NCBI RefSeq assembly: GCF_016918565.1
Contig: NZ_JAFFQD010000030.1
Span: forward strand, 1-64,000
Reading direction: 5' to 3'
Source of the DNA: Desulfogranum marinum
GTDB lineage: Bacteria > Desulfobacterota > Desulfobulbia > Desulfobulbales > Desulfobulbaceae
Length of the DNA: 64,000 nucleotides
The notes beneath the pieces were generated by a model, which did not search any database, was not told the origin of the DNA, and saw only the letters and a list, made by a program, of their open reading frames with translations. This document shows positions 26,019 to 35,197 of the stretch, one piece after another. Made by a program: the position numbers and the translations under genes. Within the stretch, counting starts at the first letter, position 1. Every line of letters begins with the position of its first letter.

Positions 26019-26768
26019 TCAGTGAAGATCACTTGATTGTCCGGTAAGCAGTATAAAAAACTCCTGATTACCTTTTGCCCCGCGTATGGGTGAGGCAATA
26101 ATTCCTTGGGAATATAAGCCAAGCGTTGCAGCATGGGTCTCTACCATTTCAATAGCTTCAGCGTGCAAGTCCTGATCAGTGATAACCCCACCTGCTGTAA
26201 TTTTTTTTTGCGGTAACTGGAACTGTGGTTTAATTAATGCCAAAATCATAACAGTGGTATCAAAAAACTGAACAAGTGGTTCCAGTAGGAGATTCAGCGA
26301 AATGAAGGAAGCATCAATAACGCAAAAATCTACAGATTCCGGTATTTCCTTTTTGGTGAGGAAACGGGCATTGGTTCGCTCCAACACAACCACTCTTTTA
26401 TCCTGGCGAATTTTCCAGTCCAATATACCATAGCCGACATCCACGCAATAAGCGCGTTTCGCATTATTCTGGAGCAGGCAATCAGTAAAACCTCCTGTAG
26501 AACTACCTATATCAAGACAGATTTTCCCTGCCGGATCAATGGCAAAATGCTCAAGCGCTGGTGCAAGTTTTTCGCCGCCCCTACTCACAAAACGTTTTGT
26601 TTTATGAAGGCTGATCTTGACGTGCTCTTCGTGTTGACTTTCCGCTTTCTCACGAAGCATTCCGTTTACCCGAATCACACCCGAACAGATTAACCGCCGG
26701 GCTTCATCAAGGCTTTTGGCAAGCTGCCTTTCAACCAACATTATGTCGAGTCGTTTTTTCTTGCCCAC
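26019..26768 (-). CDS. tlyA: TlyA-family rRNA 2'-O-methyltransferase
   Basis: The 249-residue protein starts with an S4 RNA-binding domain (RLDIMLVERQLAKSLDEARR, about 6-60), then an FtsJ-like methyltransferase domain with the S-adenosylmethionine site CLDIGSSTGGFTDCLL (about 84-99) and catalytic-type lysines (FVSRGGEKL, ALIKPQFQ). TlyA enzymes methylate ribose of 16S and/or 23S rRNA; some members are also called hemolysins. The substrate site cannot be told from sequence. It stands after cpoB with about 125 bases between. Confidence 0.9.
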   Translation of the reverse strand: MGKKKRLDIMLVERQLAKSLDEARRLICSGVIRVNGMLREKAESQHEEHVKISLHKTKRFVSRGGEKLAPALEHFAIDPAGKICLDIGSSTGGFTDCLLQNNAKRAYCVDVGYGILDWKIRQDKRVVVLERTNARFLTKKEIPESVDFCVIDASFISLNLLLEPLVQFFDTTVMILALIKPQFQLPQKKITAGGVITDQDLHAEAIEMVETHAATLGLYSQGIIASPIRGAKGNQEFFILLTGQSSDLH

Positions 26769-26893
26769 TGTTAATCAATCCAGAAATAAAAAAGGTCGTT
26801 CTTGTCCAACCGGTTGAGTGCATGCAGCCTGATATTTGAAACTGTTGACGGCACAATGCCTTGTAATGATTCGGTTTGAGTCATCCTCTCAGC

Positions 26894-27925
26894 TTAAAGA
26901 TTTGCCAGTCGACTCTTTGCCTGGCCGGCCTCACTACTGCCCGCATAATCATTGATAAGCTTTTTATAGATAATTTTAGCTGTTTCATGGTCAGTGAGTT
27001 TTTCAAATGACATCCCTTGTTTCAGCAGGGCCTGGGGGGTAAGGCTGTTTCTAGAGTGATTAGAAATCACTTTTTGATAATCAAGGATTGCCAGATCATA
27101 CTCACCTTGATAAAAAAGGCATTCTCCCATGTAAAAAAGCGTTTCGGCAGCGCGTTTCCCTTGTGGATTACCGGCTAATACCTGCTCAAATCCTCGATAG
27201 GCATCCTGATATTTTTTTGCCTGATACTGCTGCATCGCCTGGTTAAATGGCTCTGATGTCAAATCAGGAGTAACAACCGTTTTAACCTGTGGCTGTACTT
27301 CTTCTACTTTTGGGGCAGTCGCCACGGAAGCCTGAGCAGGAGTTTCCTCACCATTGACAACAGGGGCGCTGCCAATCTTTACTTTCTTTTTATCTGGAGT
27401 GACTCTTGCCAGTTGCGAGCCGCTGGTTGCAGCAACATAGCTCTGACGACGCGCCTCTTCAGCTTTTATAGCAGCTGCGCGGGCACGTTTTTCCGCCTCT
27501 CGAACCCTTTGTTGCTGGGCTTGCTCAATATTTCCTCTTAACAGAGCGACCTGTTGCTCTAGAACAGAAATTTTTTGATCTGTTTCAAGCAGCTTGGTTT
27601 TATTCTCTTCACGCATTGCCTCTATTGCAGCCTGCAGGTTAGCAATATCCTCTTTGCCCTGCTCCCGGTAGAGACTTGCCTGGTGGGCACTCTCTTCAAT
27701 CATGGACTGCAGGCGCATAGTTTCGCTTTCTACTTGACCTATTTTATTCACGGAGCTGGCCTGCCGCTTTTGCATTTGATTGACTGTAGTGGACTTAACC
27801 TCATCCACTTTTTGATTAACGGCCCGGAGTTGATTATTCAGAACTCGAACCTCATCTTGTGTTGCACATTGGGTTAGCAGTAACAATGAACAGCCGGCCA
27901 CAGTAATATTACGAATAGTTTTCAT
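26894..27925 (-). CDS. cpoB: Tol-Pal system protein CpoB (YbgF)
   Basis: The 343-residue protein has a lipoprotein-like N-terminus (cysteine near residue 20 in LLLTQCATQ, with an unusual Gln before Cys), a coiled coil (about 30-150), a linker, and C-terminal TPR repeats (from about 220; FNQAMQQYQAKKYQDAYRGF, YMGECLFYQGEYDLAILDY). CpoB links the Tol system to peptidoglycan synthesis at division. The start at 27925 has an AAGGGAG site. It is the last gene of the tol cluster. A structured 67-base hairpin lies between it and tolB. Confidence 0.88.
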   Translation of the reverse strand: MKTIRNITVAGCSLLLLTQCATQDEVRVLNNQLRAVNQKVDEVKSTTVNQMQKRQASSVNKIGQVESETMRLQSMIEESAHQASLYREQGKEDIANLQAAIEAMREENKTKLLETDQKISVLEQQVALLRGNIEQAQQQRVREAEKRARAAAIKAEEARRQSYVAATSGSQLARVTPDKKKVKIGSAPVVNGEETPAQASVATAPKVEEVQPQVKTVVTPDLTSEPFNQAMQQYQAKKYQDAYRGFEQVLAGNPQGKRAAETLFYMGECLFYQGEYDLAILDYQKVISNHSRNSLTPQALLKQGMSFEKLTDHETAKIIYKKLINDYAGSSEAGQAKSRLANL

Positions 27926-27978
27926 GTACGCTCCCTTTTCATTCACTCTATAATAAACCGATTTAAGGAAACCTCAAA

Positions 27979-28045
27979 TTCCGCCCAAAAGACGGTCAGC
28001 CCTTTGCGATAACAACCATGCAAAGCCTCACCGAAAAGGGGCGGA
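27979..28045. other. long structured hairpin between tolB and cpoB
   Basis: Nested complementary arms: TTCCGCCC/GGGCGGAA outside, CGGT/ACCG in the middle, and CTTTGC/GCAAAG inside, with about 67 bases total. It can form on either strand. It could be a processing or attenuation element, or a palindromic repeat. It lies where pal is normally found; no pal gene is seen in 27926-28198. Confidence 0.5.
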
Positions 28046-28198
28046 AAAATGGATTTTTTAAATTACATTTCTATACTCATGTTACTTTAAAAATCTTTAT
28101 TGCGCAGCAGCGCCCTGTTCTCTTAGAAAAGACCTTCTCAAGTACCCCGGCAAAAAAGGACAACTCACCTTTGATTGGAGTGACGACCATGGAAAGTG

Positions 28199-29494
28199 TT
28201 ATAAAGAAGGGGACCATTGCGGGTACGACTTATTGCCCTTAAAAGGAAAAAGCACACGCAATCCTTTTCCATTTTTACCTATAATACAGATCTCTGATTT
28301 ACCGTTTCTTCTCCGGGCAAAAGTCAACAATTTTCCATCCGGCGACCATGAAGGCGACTCGTAATCACCCCAACTTGTGGTCAACCGTTTCACATTATTT
28401 CCCTGTGGATCCATAATAAAAAGCTGATTATGCCCGTCAACCAATCCTGAAAAAGCAATCAAGTCTCCTTTGGGTGACCAATTAGGTTCGCTGTTCTGCG
28501 AGCCGGCGGATTTAAAGGTCAAACGCTTCACATTTCCACTCCTTAAATCCATTGTATACACTTGAGGCTTCCCACTGCGATCGGAAACAAACACAATGTT
28601 GTTACCATCCGGAGAATAGGAGGCAGAGACATTAATTCCAGACCTTGATGTGATGCGTTTGAGTATTTCCCCTTTTCTATCCAAAAGGTACAAGTCAGGT
28701 CCACCATCTTTACTCAAGGTGACGACCATATTCTTGCCATCCGGAGAAAAAGCAGGTGCTAAGTTCATCCCGCTTCTGCGAGAAAGTGACCTGGTCACCT
28801 TGTTTTGCCTGAGATCGGTAATGTAAAGGTCCTGATTACCACGGTGATAGGTGGTATAAGCGAGATAATTGCCATCAGGGGTAAATCTTGGAGAAACAGC
28901 TAAATGCTTGTGTTTAGTGATCTGTCTTTGATTTCGACCTAAAATATCCGAGATATATATTTCCTTTCGACCTGACACATCAGACACATAGGCGATGGAA
29001 GTTCTGCTGATCCCCGGTTCACCGGTGAATTCCTCTATCAAACCATCGGCAAGTCGTAAAACCATGTCATCCTGCTGGCTGGCGGCTCCTCGGTAGCGCC
29101 TTCCTGCCAGGAGTCTGTTTTCAGCAACATCAAGCAGCCGCCCTTCAATAACCATCTCTTGAGCGCTCTGGCTGAACTTTCCCATAACAGCATAATCAAC
29201 ACCCAAGGCACGCCAATCGACATTTTGCACACCAGCATAACGGCTGGTATCGACTAAATCAATAAAACCATGAATTTCCAGTGCACGACCGAGCAGTTGC
29301 GCCATCTCTTTACCCTTTTGGCTACCGGCCGGCGATCCGGTGAAGGTAAAGGCAGGCACAGCTACAACCACTTTACGAACATCAGCTGCGGTGATGTCAA
29401 GATATACCCGTTCAGCAGAGGCATTGTCCGGCAAAAAACCGCACGTAAATAAAAGAGCTACAATGACCAAAAAGTTGCGTTTGAAAAAAATCAT
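28199..29494 (-). CDS. tolB: Tol-Pal system beta-propeller protein TolB
   Basis: The 431-residue periplasmic protein has a signal peptide (1-27), an N-terminal alpha/beta domain (to about 165) and a six-bladed propeller with repeated Pro-Asp-Gly-x-x-hydrophobic blades (SPDGKNMVVTLSKDG, SPDGNNIVFVSDRSG, SPDGKLLTFARR). TolB binds Pal and the outer-membrane complex to keep the outer membrane attached during division. It follows tolA after a 200-base gap that contains repeat R3c, so the usual tight tolA-tolB link is broken here. Confidence 0.95.
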   Translation of the reverse strand: MIFFKRNFLVIVALLFTCGFLPDNASAERVYLDITAADVRKVVVAVPAFTFTGSPAGSQKGKEMAQLLGRALEIHGFIDLVDTSRYAGVQNVDWRALGVDYAVMGKFSQSAQEMVIEGRLLDVAENRLLAGRRYRGAASQQDDMVLRLADGLIEEFTGEPGISRTSIAYVSDVSGRKEIYISDILGRNQRQITKHKHLAVSPRFTPDGNYLAYTTYHRGNQDLYITDLRQNKVTRSLSRRSGMNLAPAFSPDGKNMVVTLSKDGGPDLYLLDRKGEILKRITSRSGINVSASYSPDGNNIVFVSDRSGKPQVYTMDLRSGNVKRLTFKSAGSQNSEPNWSPKGDLIAFSGLVDGHNQLFIMDPQGNNVKRLTTSWGDYESPSWSPDGKLLTFARRRNGKSEICIIGKNGKGLRVLFPFKGNKSYPQWSPSL

Positions 29495-29557
29495 AGTTTT
29501 TGTTGTATGTTTTATTGGAACTGTTCAGCGAAAAAAAGCTCGCCTTAACTTCGACCT

Positions 29558-29682
29558 GTAACTGTTCAGTTGTGCTCCGACAATCAAGCGGGCTGGATAA
29601 CTATACTACCGCAAGCTATGCCTTCCGGCCTTATCGTATGCAGAGGTGAACCCAGCCACCGTGGATGCGGCTGCACAGTTGC
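29558..29682. repeat. R3c: 125-bp repeat with inverted ends inside the tol operon
   Basis: The ends are GTAACTGTTCAGTTGTGCTCC at left (compare the rc of GGAGCACTGCTGAACAGTTAC in R3a) and GGATGCGGCTGCACAGTTGC at right. The length is exactly 125 bases, like R3a and R3b. It begins 12 bases past the tolA stop on the minus strand and is in inverted orientation relative to R3a. Confidence 0.65.
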
Positions 29683-29694
29683 GTTTTGTTTTCA

Positions 29695-30690
29695 TCACAT
29701 TTCCAGTTTACCAGGCCGAAAACGTAACCCCACCTCAATGGTTCTTTCCTTCATGAGCTTTGGAAAAGTCGGCATTGGAGCAGCACTATGCAGTGTTTTT
29801 ACCACGACCTGGTTGAAAAAGGGGTCTCGTGATTGCTTTTCGACAGTTGTTTTCAGTACCTGTCCGTTGTTATTAATCACCAGGACAACTGTCGCCTCAA
29901 GGTTGCGATCCCACTTGCGCATATCGGGCAACACCCAGTATCCTTGTATATGCGAATAGAGGGCAGCATAGTATTGCTGGGCAACAATTGACTGCACCTG
30001 ACGCCTAGCAGAGTTTCCAGAACCGCTTGCAGCAGCGGTTGTATTTTTTGTTTCCAATGCGCCTTGGCGACGATACATCTCCGCCAGGGCTCTTCTCGCA
30101 TCTTTGGCGGCGAGATCAGCTTCTTTTCTTGCTTGTTCAGCTCGTGCAACCGCAGCCGCTTTTCGGGCAGCAGCAGCCTTTTGCTTTTGTTCTCTCTCCA
30201 ACTGCTCATTGCGCTTTCGCTGATGCTCTTTTTCGCGCAATGCAAGTGCCCTTTTTTCACGTTCCTTTTCTTCAGCAAGTCGCGTATCAACGGCCTTTTT
30301 TATTTTTCGTTTTAAAGGTTTTACTGATATCGGCTTAGCCTCTACAACAGGATCAGGAACAACTTCAGACTCAAGGGGAATTTCCACCTCATCGGGATCA
30401 GGCTGTGCCGCCTCTTCTGGTGGTGGTTGAGGTGGCTGCTCAACTTCCGGTTGTTTGCTTGGTGGTGGTGTCGCTATTTCAGGCAGAGCTTGCGGTTCAG
30501 GCATCGAGACCAGATCAACCGTGACGAACTCATCCAAAAGCGGTTTCTGATCAAACATATCCGGCAGCAAAAAAGACCACACCAGAAGAATGACATGCAG
30601 CCCAACCGCAACAGGTGCTGCTATACGCCACTTGTTATCAGCATTTTTTTGCTGAATATAAAAATCGGATTCTGTTAAATGTACAGCCAT
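29695..30690 (-). CDS. tolA: TolA/TonB-like periplasmic-spanning protein
   Basis: The 331-residue protein has one N-terminal membrane helix (about 24-46), a proline/glutamate-rich stretch (about 70-125), a long charged Ala/Lys/Glu/Arg-rich helix (about 135-215) and a C-terminal TonB-type fold (from about 235; VLVINNNGQVLKTTV). TolA is driven by TolQ-TolR and the proton gradient and reaches TolB/Pal. It is encoded 14 bases after tolR. Confidence 0.92.
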   Translation of the reverse strand: MAVHLTESDFYIQQKNADNKWRIAAPVAVGLHVILLVWSFLLPDMFDQKPLLDEFVTVDLVSMPEPQALPEIATPPPSKQPEVEQPPQPPPEEAAQPDPDEVEIPLESEVVPDPVVEAKPISVKPLKRKIKKAVDTRLAEEKEREKRALALREKEHQRKRNEQLEREQKQKAAAARKAAAVARAEQARKEADLAAKDARRALAEMYRRQGALETKNTTAAASGSGNSARRQVQSIVAQQYYAALYSHIQGYWVLPDMRKWDRNLEATVVLVINNNGQVLKTTVEKQSRDPFFNQVVVKTLHSAAPMPTFPKLMKERTIEVGLRFRPGKLEM

Positions 30691-30704
30691 CTAATCAAAA
30701 GACT

Positions 30705-31124
30705 CTACTTCTTCTTGTCTGCAGGCACGGTGATCATACCTAGTTTTTTAAAACCGGCTGATCGAATATCTGCCATGGTGGCCACAACTACTCCGTAAGG
30801 AACATTTTTATCAGCTCGTAAATACACAGGCTGTTCCTTTTGATCGTCAGGCAAGGCGGACAACTGCTGTATCAATAAAGAGGCGTTCACTTCGACCTTA
30901 TTTAATACAACTTTTCCCTGTTCACTGATCGTGACCACAATCGGCTTTTCCTGCTGCCTCAACGCTTTGGCCGTTGTTGCGGGAAGATCCACCTCCAACC
31001 CCTGTGTCATCATCGGCGCGGTCACCATAAAAATGATGAGTAATACCAGCATGACATCTACCAGGGGCGTCACATTAATTTCAGCGACCAAACCTTTTTT
31101 ATTTCTTAATCCTGAAGGCCCCAT
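30705..31124 (-). CDS. tolR: TolR (ExbD-family) proton-channel subunit
   Basis: The 139-residue protein has a single helix with the key acidic residue in NVTPLVDVMLVLLIIFMV (about 18-35) and a periplasmic domain ending in KKLGMITVP-like sequence. With TolQ it forms the proton-driven motor that energises TolA. It is encoded 7 bases after tolQ, in frame for coupled translation. Confidence 0.95.
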   Translation of the reverse strand: MGPSGLRNKKGLVAEINVTPLVDVMLVLLIIFMVTAPMMTQGLEVDLPATTAKALRQQEKPIVVTISEQGKVVLNKVEVNASLLIQQLSALPDDQKEQPVYLRADKNVPYGVVVATMADIRSAGFKKLGMITVPADKKK

Positions 31125-31131
31125 TGTATCC

Positions 31132-31824
31132 TTATGCGCGAGAAAGAATATCTCGTTCGATGAGATTCAAAAAATCTGAACTGAAATTATCAATATCGGA
31201 TTCCGAATCAGCAAGTTTGTTGGAATAATAATTGAAAAAAATAACAGCTGGGATAGCTACAGCCAAGCCGGCAGCAGTCGCCACCAAAGCCTCTGATATG
31301 CCGGGGGCGACAACAGCCAAGGATGCAGATCCGCGCTCACCTATATCTTTAAATGAGGTCATGATCCCCCAGACCGTGCCAAACAAGCCGATAAAAGGCG
31401 TGGCAGATCCGGTGGTGGCCAGAAAAGAAAGAGAGCGTGACATTCTATCACTTTCCATCACCTGGGCTTTTCTTACGGACCGTTTTAAATTTTCCATGGT
31501 GGCCAACTGCATCTCCAGGGTCACGGCACCTTCACCACCATTCCTGGCTGCGCTGATTTTTTTCAGTTCTGTATAACCGGTTATAAAAACCGAGGCCTCT
31601 GGACTCTGTGAATAGTTTTGAGCAGAGTTGTAGGCTTCATTAAGCGTTTTACTGTTCCAGAAATCTTCAAGGAAATCAGCAGAAGCGTTCTCGGATTTCT
31701 TAAACATGAGGTGCTTGACGATGATAATCGACCAGGATACTACAGAAAAAATAAACAGAGTCATCATGACGAGTTTAACCATGAGCCCTGCATTAAGCAG
31801 CATTTCAATTATTGATAATGTCAC
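31132..31824 (-). CDS. tolQ: TolQ (MotA/ExbB-family) proton-channel protein
   Basis: The 230-residue protein has three membrane helices (about 12-35, 133-160 and 167-190). It has the family's conserved segments GSATPFIGLFGTVWGIM and SEALVATAAGLAVAIPAVIFF. It forms the stator with TolR. It is the first gene of the tol cluster. The 31825-32211 gap to the divergent trxB-like gene must hold promoters; I see no clear consensus there. Confidence 0.96.
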   Translation of the reverse strand: MTLSIIEMLLNAGLMVKLVMMTLFIFSVVSWSIIIVKHLMFKKSENASADFLEDFWNSKTLNEAYNSAQNYSQSPEASVFITGYTELKKISAARNGGEGAVTLEMQLATMENLKRSVRKAQVMESDRMSRSLSFLATTGSATPFIGLFGTVWGIMTSFKDIGERGSASLAVVAPGISEALVATAAGLAVAIPAVIFFNYYSNKLADSESDIDNFSSDFLNLIERDILSRA

Positions 31825-32211
31825 AGTTTACCTAACGTTGAAGTTGAATTTAATGTCGAATAATTGCGGGCAGCGCTTGATTTGTATCTTTTGCTTCGAT
31901 TTTATCCATGCAAAGGCTAAGCCCAAATAAGCAAAAGGCCGCTACACTTTCAGGGTTTGCAACCGAACCAGCTCATCAGGGCCGCGCGGCGGGCTGTCAA
32001 CAGCTTGCAGAAGAGATACCGGCAGAGTTAAAGCACACCATAATTATAAATAAAAACTAGAGCCTGAAATTATAAATGAAAACAATAATTCTGTCGACCT
32101 AGATCTAAGGATGGTGTAGAAATATTTATGAAATATTCGTGGATAAATATCATCCCCTAATTGTGTAAACATACAGGGGTAATTTTTTTTCGTATAGAAG
32201 AGGAGACAAAT

Positions 32212-33132
32212 ATGCCTGAATCCGTTTACGATGTGGTGATAATTGGTGCCGGTCCCGCTGGTATACAGGCAGCAATACATGCATCGAGAAAAAAAACGCG
32301 TGTTCTCATGCTCGGTAGAATCGAAAATTCAGCTCTCTATGGGGCGCACATTGAAAACTATGCCTTTATTCCAGGCGTGTCTGATGGCTGCGACATCCTC
32401 CGGACAGGTTTAGAGCAGGCGAAATCATTCGGCACCGAGATTTCACACGAAGACGTGCTGAAAATTTCCGCCCAGAAAGATGGCTTTGACTTAACCCTGG
32501 AAACAGGAAAATCAGTCTCCACAAGGGCGCTTATCTTTGCTATGGGTGTTGCGAAAAAGAAACTGAACGTTCCCGGCGAAAAGGATTTTTCAGGTCGTGG
32601 AGTCAGCTATTGTGTGGACTGCGACGCCAATTTCTACCGAGGAGCTACAGTAGCTGTAACAGGAGACAGAAGCGCGGCTGTAGATGGCGCTCTCACCTTG
32701 CTTGATTACGCCTCTAAAGTCTACCTTATTGCCAACAAACTTGAAGTCTCTCAGGAACTCGAACACAAATTACGCGCCAGTGAAGTAGAATTTATCACAA
32801 ATAGTATCCAGGAAATTCAAGGAGAAAATGCTGTCGGTTCCGTATTGCTTGATAATGGAGAAACTATTGAAACCGAAGGTGTTTTCATTGAACTGGGCTC
32901 CAAAGGCGCCCTTGAGCTTGCCACTCAAGTCGACGTTCAACTAGACATGGAATCCTTCAAGTATATCGCGACAAACAACAAACAGGAAACTAACATTACC
33001 GGCATCTATGCCGCCGGAGACATCGTCGGCCCTCCCTACCAGATGGCAAAAGCTGTCGGAGAAGGATGCGTCGCCGGGATGGAGGCTGCTACTTTTGCCC
33101 GTGCATTCAAACGAAAACTAGAAAAAGCGTAA
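32212..33132 (+). CDS. thioredoxin reductase-like FAD/NAD(P) disulfide oxidoreductase
   Basis: The 306-residue protein has the thioredoxin-reductase layout: FAD motif VVIIGAGPAGIQAA (about 6-19), the redox-active CVDC in SYCVDCDANF (about 139), and a second FAD motif ITGIYAAGDIVG near the end. The pyridine-nucleotide loop, TGDRSAAVDGAL, is less standard (the usual GGGxxA is altered), so the electron donor may differ from NADPH, for example a ferredoxin or F420-type carrier. No thioredoxin gene is adjacent. The start at 32212 has a GAGGAG site. Confidence 0.85.
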   Translation: MPESVYDVVIIGAGPAGIQAAIHASRKKTRVLMLGRIENSALYGAHIENYAFIPGVSDGCDILRTGLEQAKSFGTEISHEDVLKISAQKDGFDLTLETGKSVSTRALIFAMGVAKKKLNVPGEKDFSGRGVSYCVDCDANFYRGATVAVTGDRSAAVDGALTLLDYASKVYLIANKLEVSQELEHKLRASEVEFITNSIQEIQGENAVGSVLLDNGETIETEGVFIELGSKGALELATQVDVQLDMESFKYIATNNKQETNITGIYAAGDIVGPPYQMAKAVGEGCVAGMEAATFARAFKRKLEKA

Positions 33133-33222
33133 TAATCTCAACCTCTGCGACACAGATGCTACGCGCCAGCACTGCAAATATGTGTCGTGGAGGGACAGGC
33201 TTTCTACTCTCACCGAACCGTT

Positions 33223-33756
33223 TTATTTTCCAAAACGCTGCTGTTCTCTGATGGCCATCAGATAGCGAAAAATTTCCCTGCTGTGCCGAGGATTTCTTGT
33301 CTGAACAAATAAATATGCAAGCCTGAGCAATGTATTCTTTTCTGCCCCTGGAAGTTCCTTCGCTATGGACTCGGCAACGCTGGAATCCCATTGTTCAGTC
33401 CACTCCATAAATTCAGCTACACATTGCTTTTTAGCCTCCAGCGCTTCGTTGAGCAACGAGTCCCGCCAATACTCAATTTCATGGAACTGTTTATTTTTAA
33501 CAAGTTCATTCCCTTTTCGATCAGCTAAATACTTATAGAGTTGTTCAAGGGGTTGCTCCTTCAACAGCTTGGTGATGTATTTAAGCTGTCTTTTTTTTGC
33601 TCCGCCTTTGAGTTCACTTGCCTCGTTGAGCAGTTCTTTCACTTCCTGGGAACAAGGACATTTTTCAATAACCTGGGACGACAATTTGGCCAGTTCAACC
33701 ACCAGTGTTTCAATTTCCTTGATACGTCTTTTCTGTTCCGAGCGACTTATGTGCAC
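33223..33756 (-). CDS. darP: ribosome biogenesis factor DarP (YjgA/DUF615)
   Basis: The 177-residue, highly charged helical protein has the YjgA pattern: ISRSEQKRRIKEIETL at the start, KKRQLKYITKLLKE in the middle (about 55-68) and LRLAYLFVQTR near the end. DarP (YjgA) associates with pre-50S ribosomal particles and helps 50S maturation. Identity is lower than in gammaproteobacteria by eye, but length, order of motifs and charge pattern agree. It is transcribed alone, convergent with the trxB-like gene. Confidence 0.72.
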   Translation of the reverse strand: MHISRSEQKRRIKEIETLVVELAKLSSQVIEKCPCSQEVKELLNEASELKGGAKKRQLKYITKLLKEQPLEQLYKYLADRKGNELVKNKQFHEIEYWRDSLLNEALEAKKQCVAEFMEWTEQWDSSVAESIAKELPGAEKNTLLRLAYLFVQTRNPRHSREIFRYLMAIREQQRFGK

Positions 33757-33912
33757 GTTTTTTACTCCAACAATTAATTATATGAGCCCCCATACCGTCT
33801 TAATACTATTCTTGATAAACACCCAGTTCACAAAAGAGTAAAAAGAAAAGGGACGATACGCTGTAAAATAAAAAACGGGGGAAAAGGGATTACGCTCACC
33901 GTCGGCACGGAT

Positions 33913-35145
33913 TTATCGTGCCGACAGGAGTTCTAACACTTTATTAAGAATTTGATTGGCGGTCCCCTCTTTGGAGAGAAGCGGAAGTTGGCAGATATCG
34001 GTACGGTCTATTAAGGTGACTTGGTTCGTCTCAACATCAAAGCCGGTTTTCTTACCAAGAATATCATTGACCACTATCAGGTCCACATTTTTCTCAGTGA
34101 GTTTGCGCAAACCTTCCTGTTGATGATTTTTGCTTTCTGCTGCAAAACCGACCAACAATTGCCGCCCATTTCTTTCCCTTCCAAGCCTGGCAAGGATGTC
34201 ATTATTTTTAACGAGTTCAAGACTGAAGGTATCAGCTTTTTTCTTTATTTTATGGTGCTGTTCAACAAGAGGGCGATAATCTGCAACCGCAGCTGCCTTG
34301 ATAACGACAGATGCTTCCGCAGCATGGGAAAGTACCTCTGCTTCCATCTCTTGGGCAGACTGGACCTTGACTACCTGCACCCCTGGAGGTTCAGATAAGG
34401 TTACGGGCCCACTTATCAATGTAACCTTAGCGCCGCGACGCACGGCTGCTCTTGCAAGAGCATATCCCATCTTCCCACTGGACCTGTTAGTCAGATAGCG
34501 GGCGGGATCAATAGCCTCTCTGGTAGGCCCGGCAGTGATAACGATATTTTGTCCAGTGAGATCATCAGGACACAGTACCTGCAGCAATTTCTCCCTGGCC
34601 ACATCCCAGTCAGGAAGCCGTCCATCGCCAACTTCCCCACACGCTAACGAACCGCTGTCCGGGGCGACCACATGGTATCCGTAGTCTTCCAATTTCTTGA
34701 TATTTTCTTGTGTTGCGGGATGGGTGAACATGTTGGTATTCATTGCCGGACACACTATAACAGGTTTTTGAGCTGCCAATACTGTAGTGGAGACCAAGTC
34801 GTTAGCCATGCCCCGGCTTAATCGCGTCATGGTTTGAGCTGTAGCAGGAGCCACGAGCACCACGTCATTATCTCGTGACAGATTGATGTGCGCCATTACC
34901 CCTTCCTGATCCTCCTCAAACATATCATGATACACCCGATTTCCGGAAAGAGCAGAAAAGGTCAACGGTGAAACAAACCGTTGTCCGGCACTGGTCATCA
35001 TAACCGTTACAATGGCTTCCTCCTTGATTAAAGCACGAACCCATTCCGCAGCTTTATATGCGGCAATGGATCCGGTAACTCCAAGCAATACCCGCACCCC
35101 CTGCAGACCAGGTTTTGTCAGGTCCACATGTGTATTCTTCATCAC
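33913..35145 (-). CDS. coaBC: bifunctional phosphopantothenoylcysteine decarboxylase / phosphopantothenate-cysteine ligase
   Basis: The 410-residue protein covers both halves of CoaBC: an N-terminal flavoprotein (CoaC) with VTGSIAAYKAAEWVR, the PAMNTNMF motif and a catalytic-Cys segment SLACGEVGDGR, and a C-terminal ligase (CoaB) with ITAGPTREAIDPAR and NRSSGKMGYALA. It makes 4'-phosphopantetheine from 4'-phosphopantothenate and cysteine. A hairpin GTCGGCACG/CGTGCCGAC (33901-33924) overlaps the stop and may end transcription. A small lipoprotein gene lies 52 bases upstream and may be co-transcribed. Confidence 0.96.
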   Translation of the reverse strand: MMKNTHVDLTKPGLQGVRVLLGVTGSIAAYKAAEWVRALIKEEAIVTVMMTSAGQRFVSPLTFSALSGNRVYHDMFEEDQEGVMAHINLSRDNDVVLVAPATAQTMTRLSRGMANDLVSTTVLAAQKPVIVCPAMNTNMFTHPATQENIKKLEDYGYHVVAPDSGSLACGEVGDGRLPDWDVAREKLLQVLCPDDLTGQNIVITAGPTREAIDPARYLTNRSSGKMGYALARAAVRRGAKVTLISGPVTLSEPPGVQVVKVQSAQEMEAEVLSHAAEASVVIKAAAVADYRPLVEQHHKIKKKADTFSLELVKNNDILARLGRERNGRQLLVGFAAESKNHQQEGLRKLTEKNVDLIVVNDILGKKTGFDVETNQVTLIDRTDICQLPLLSKEGTANQILNKVLELLSAR

Positions 35146-35197
35146 AGGCTCATACCTTACTGAAATTCAAAAAAACCATTTGGGGTCATACACGCTA

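Noticed and set aside
27979-28045. c-di-GMP riboswitch suggested by a GCAAAGCCTC-like word
   Set aside because: The rest of the GEMM consensus (GGGCAAACC region and tetraloop receptor) is missing; it is only a hairpin.
27926-28198. pal gene expected here
   Set aside because: The gap is only 273 bases with no OmpA-domain frame on either strand.
31825-31850. CCTAACGTTGAA near tolQ, like an attC core
   Set aside because: No matching R' core or L-box complement nearby, so not an attC site.
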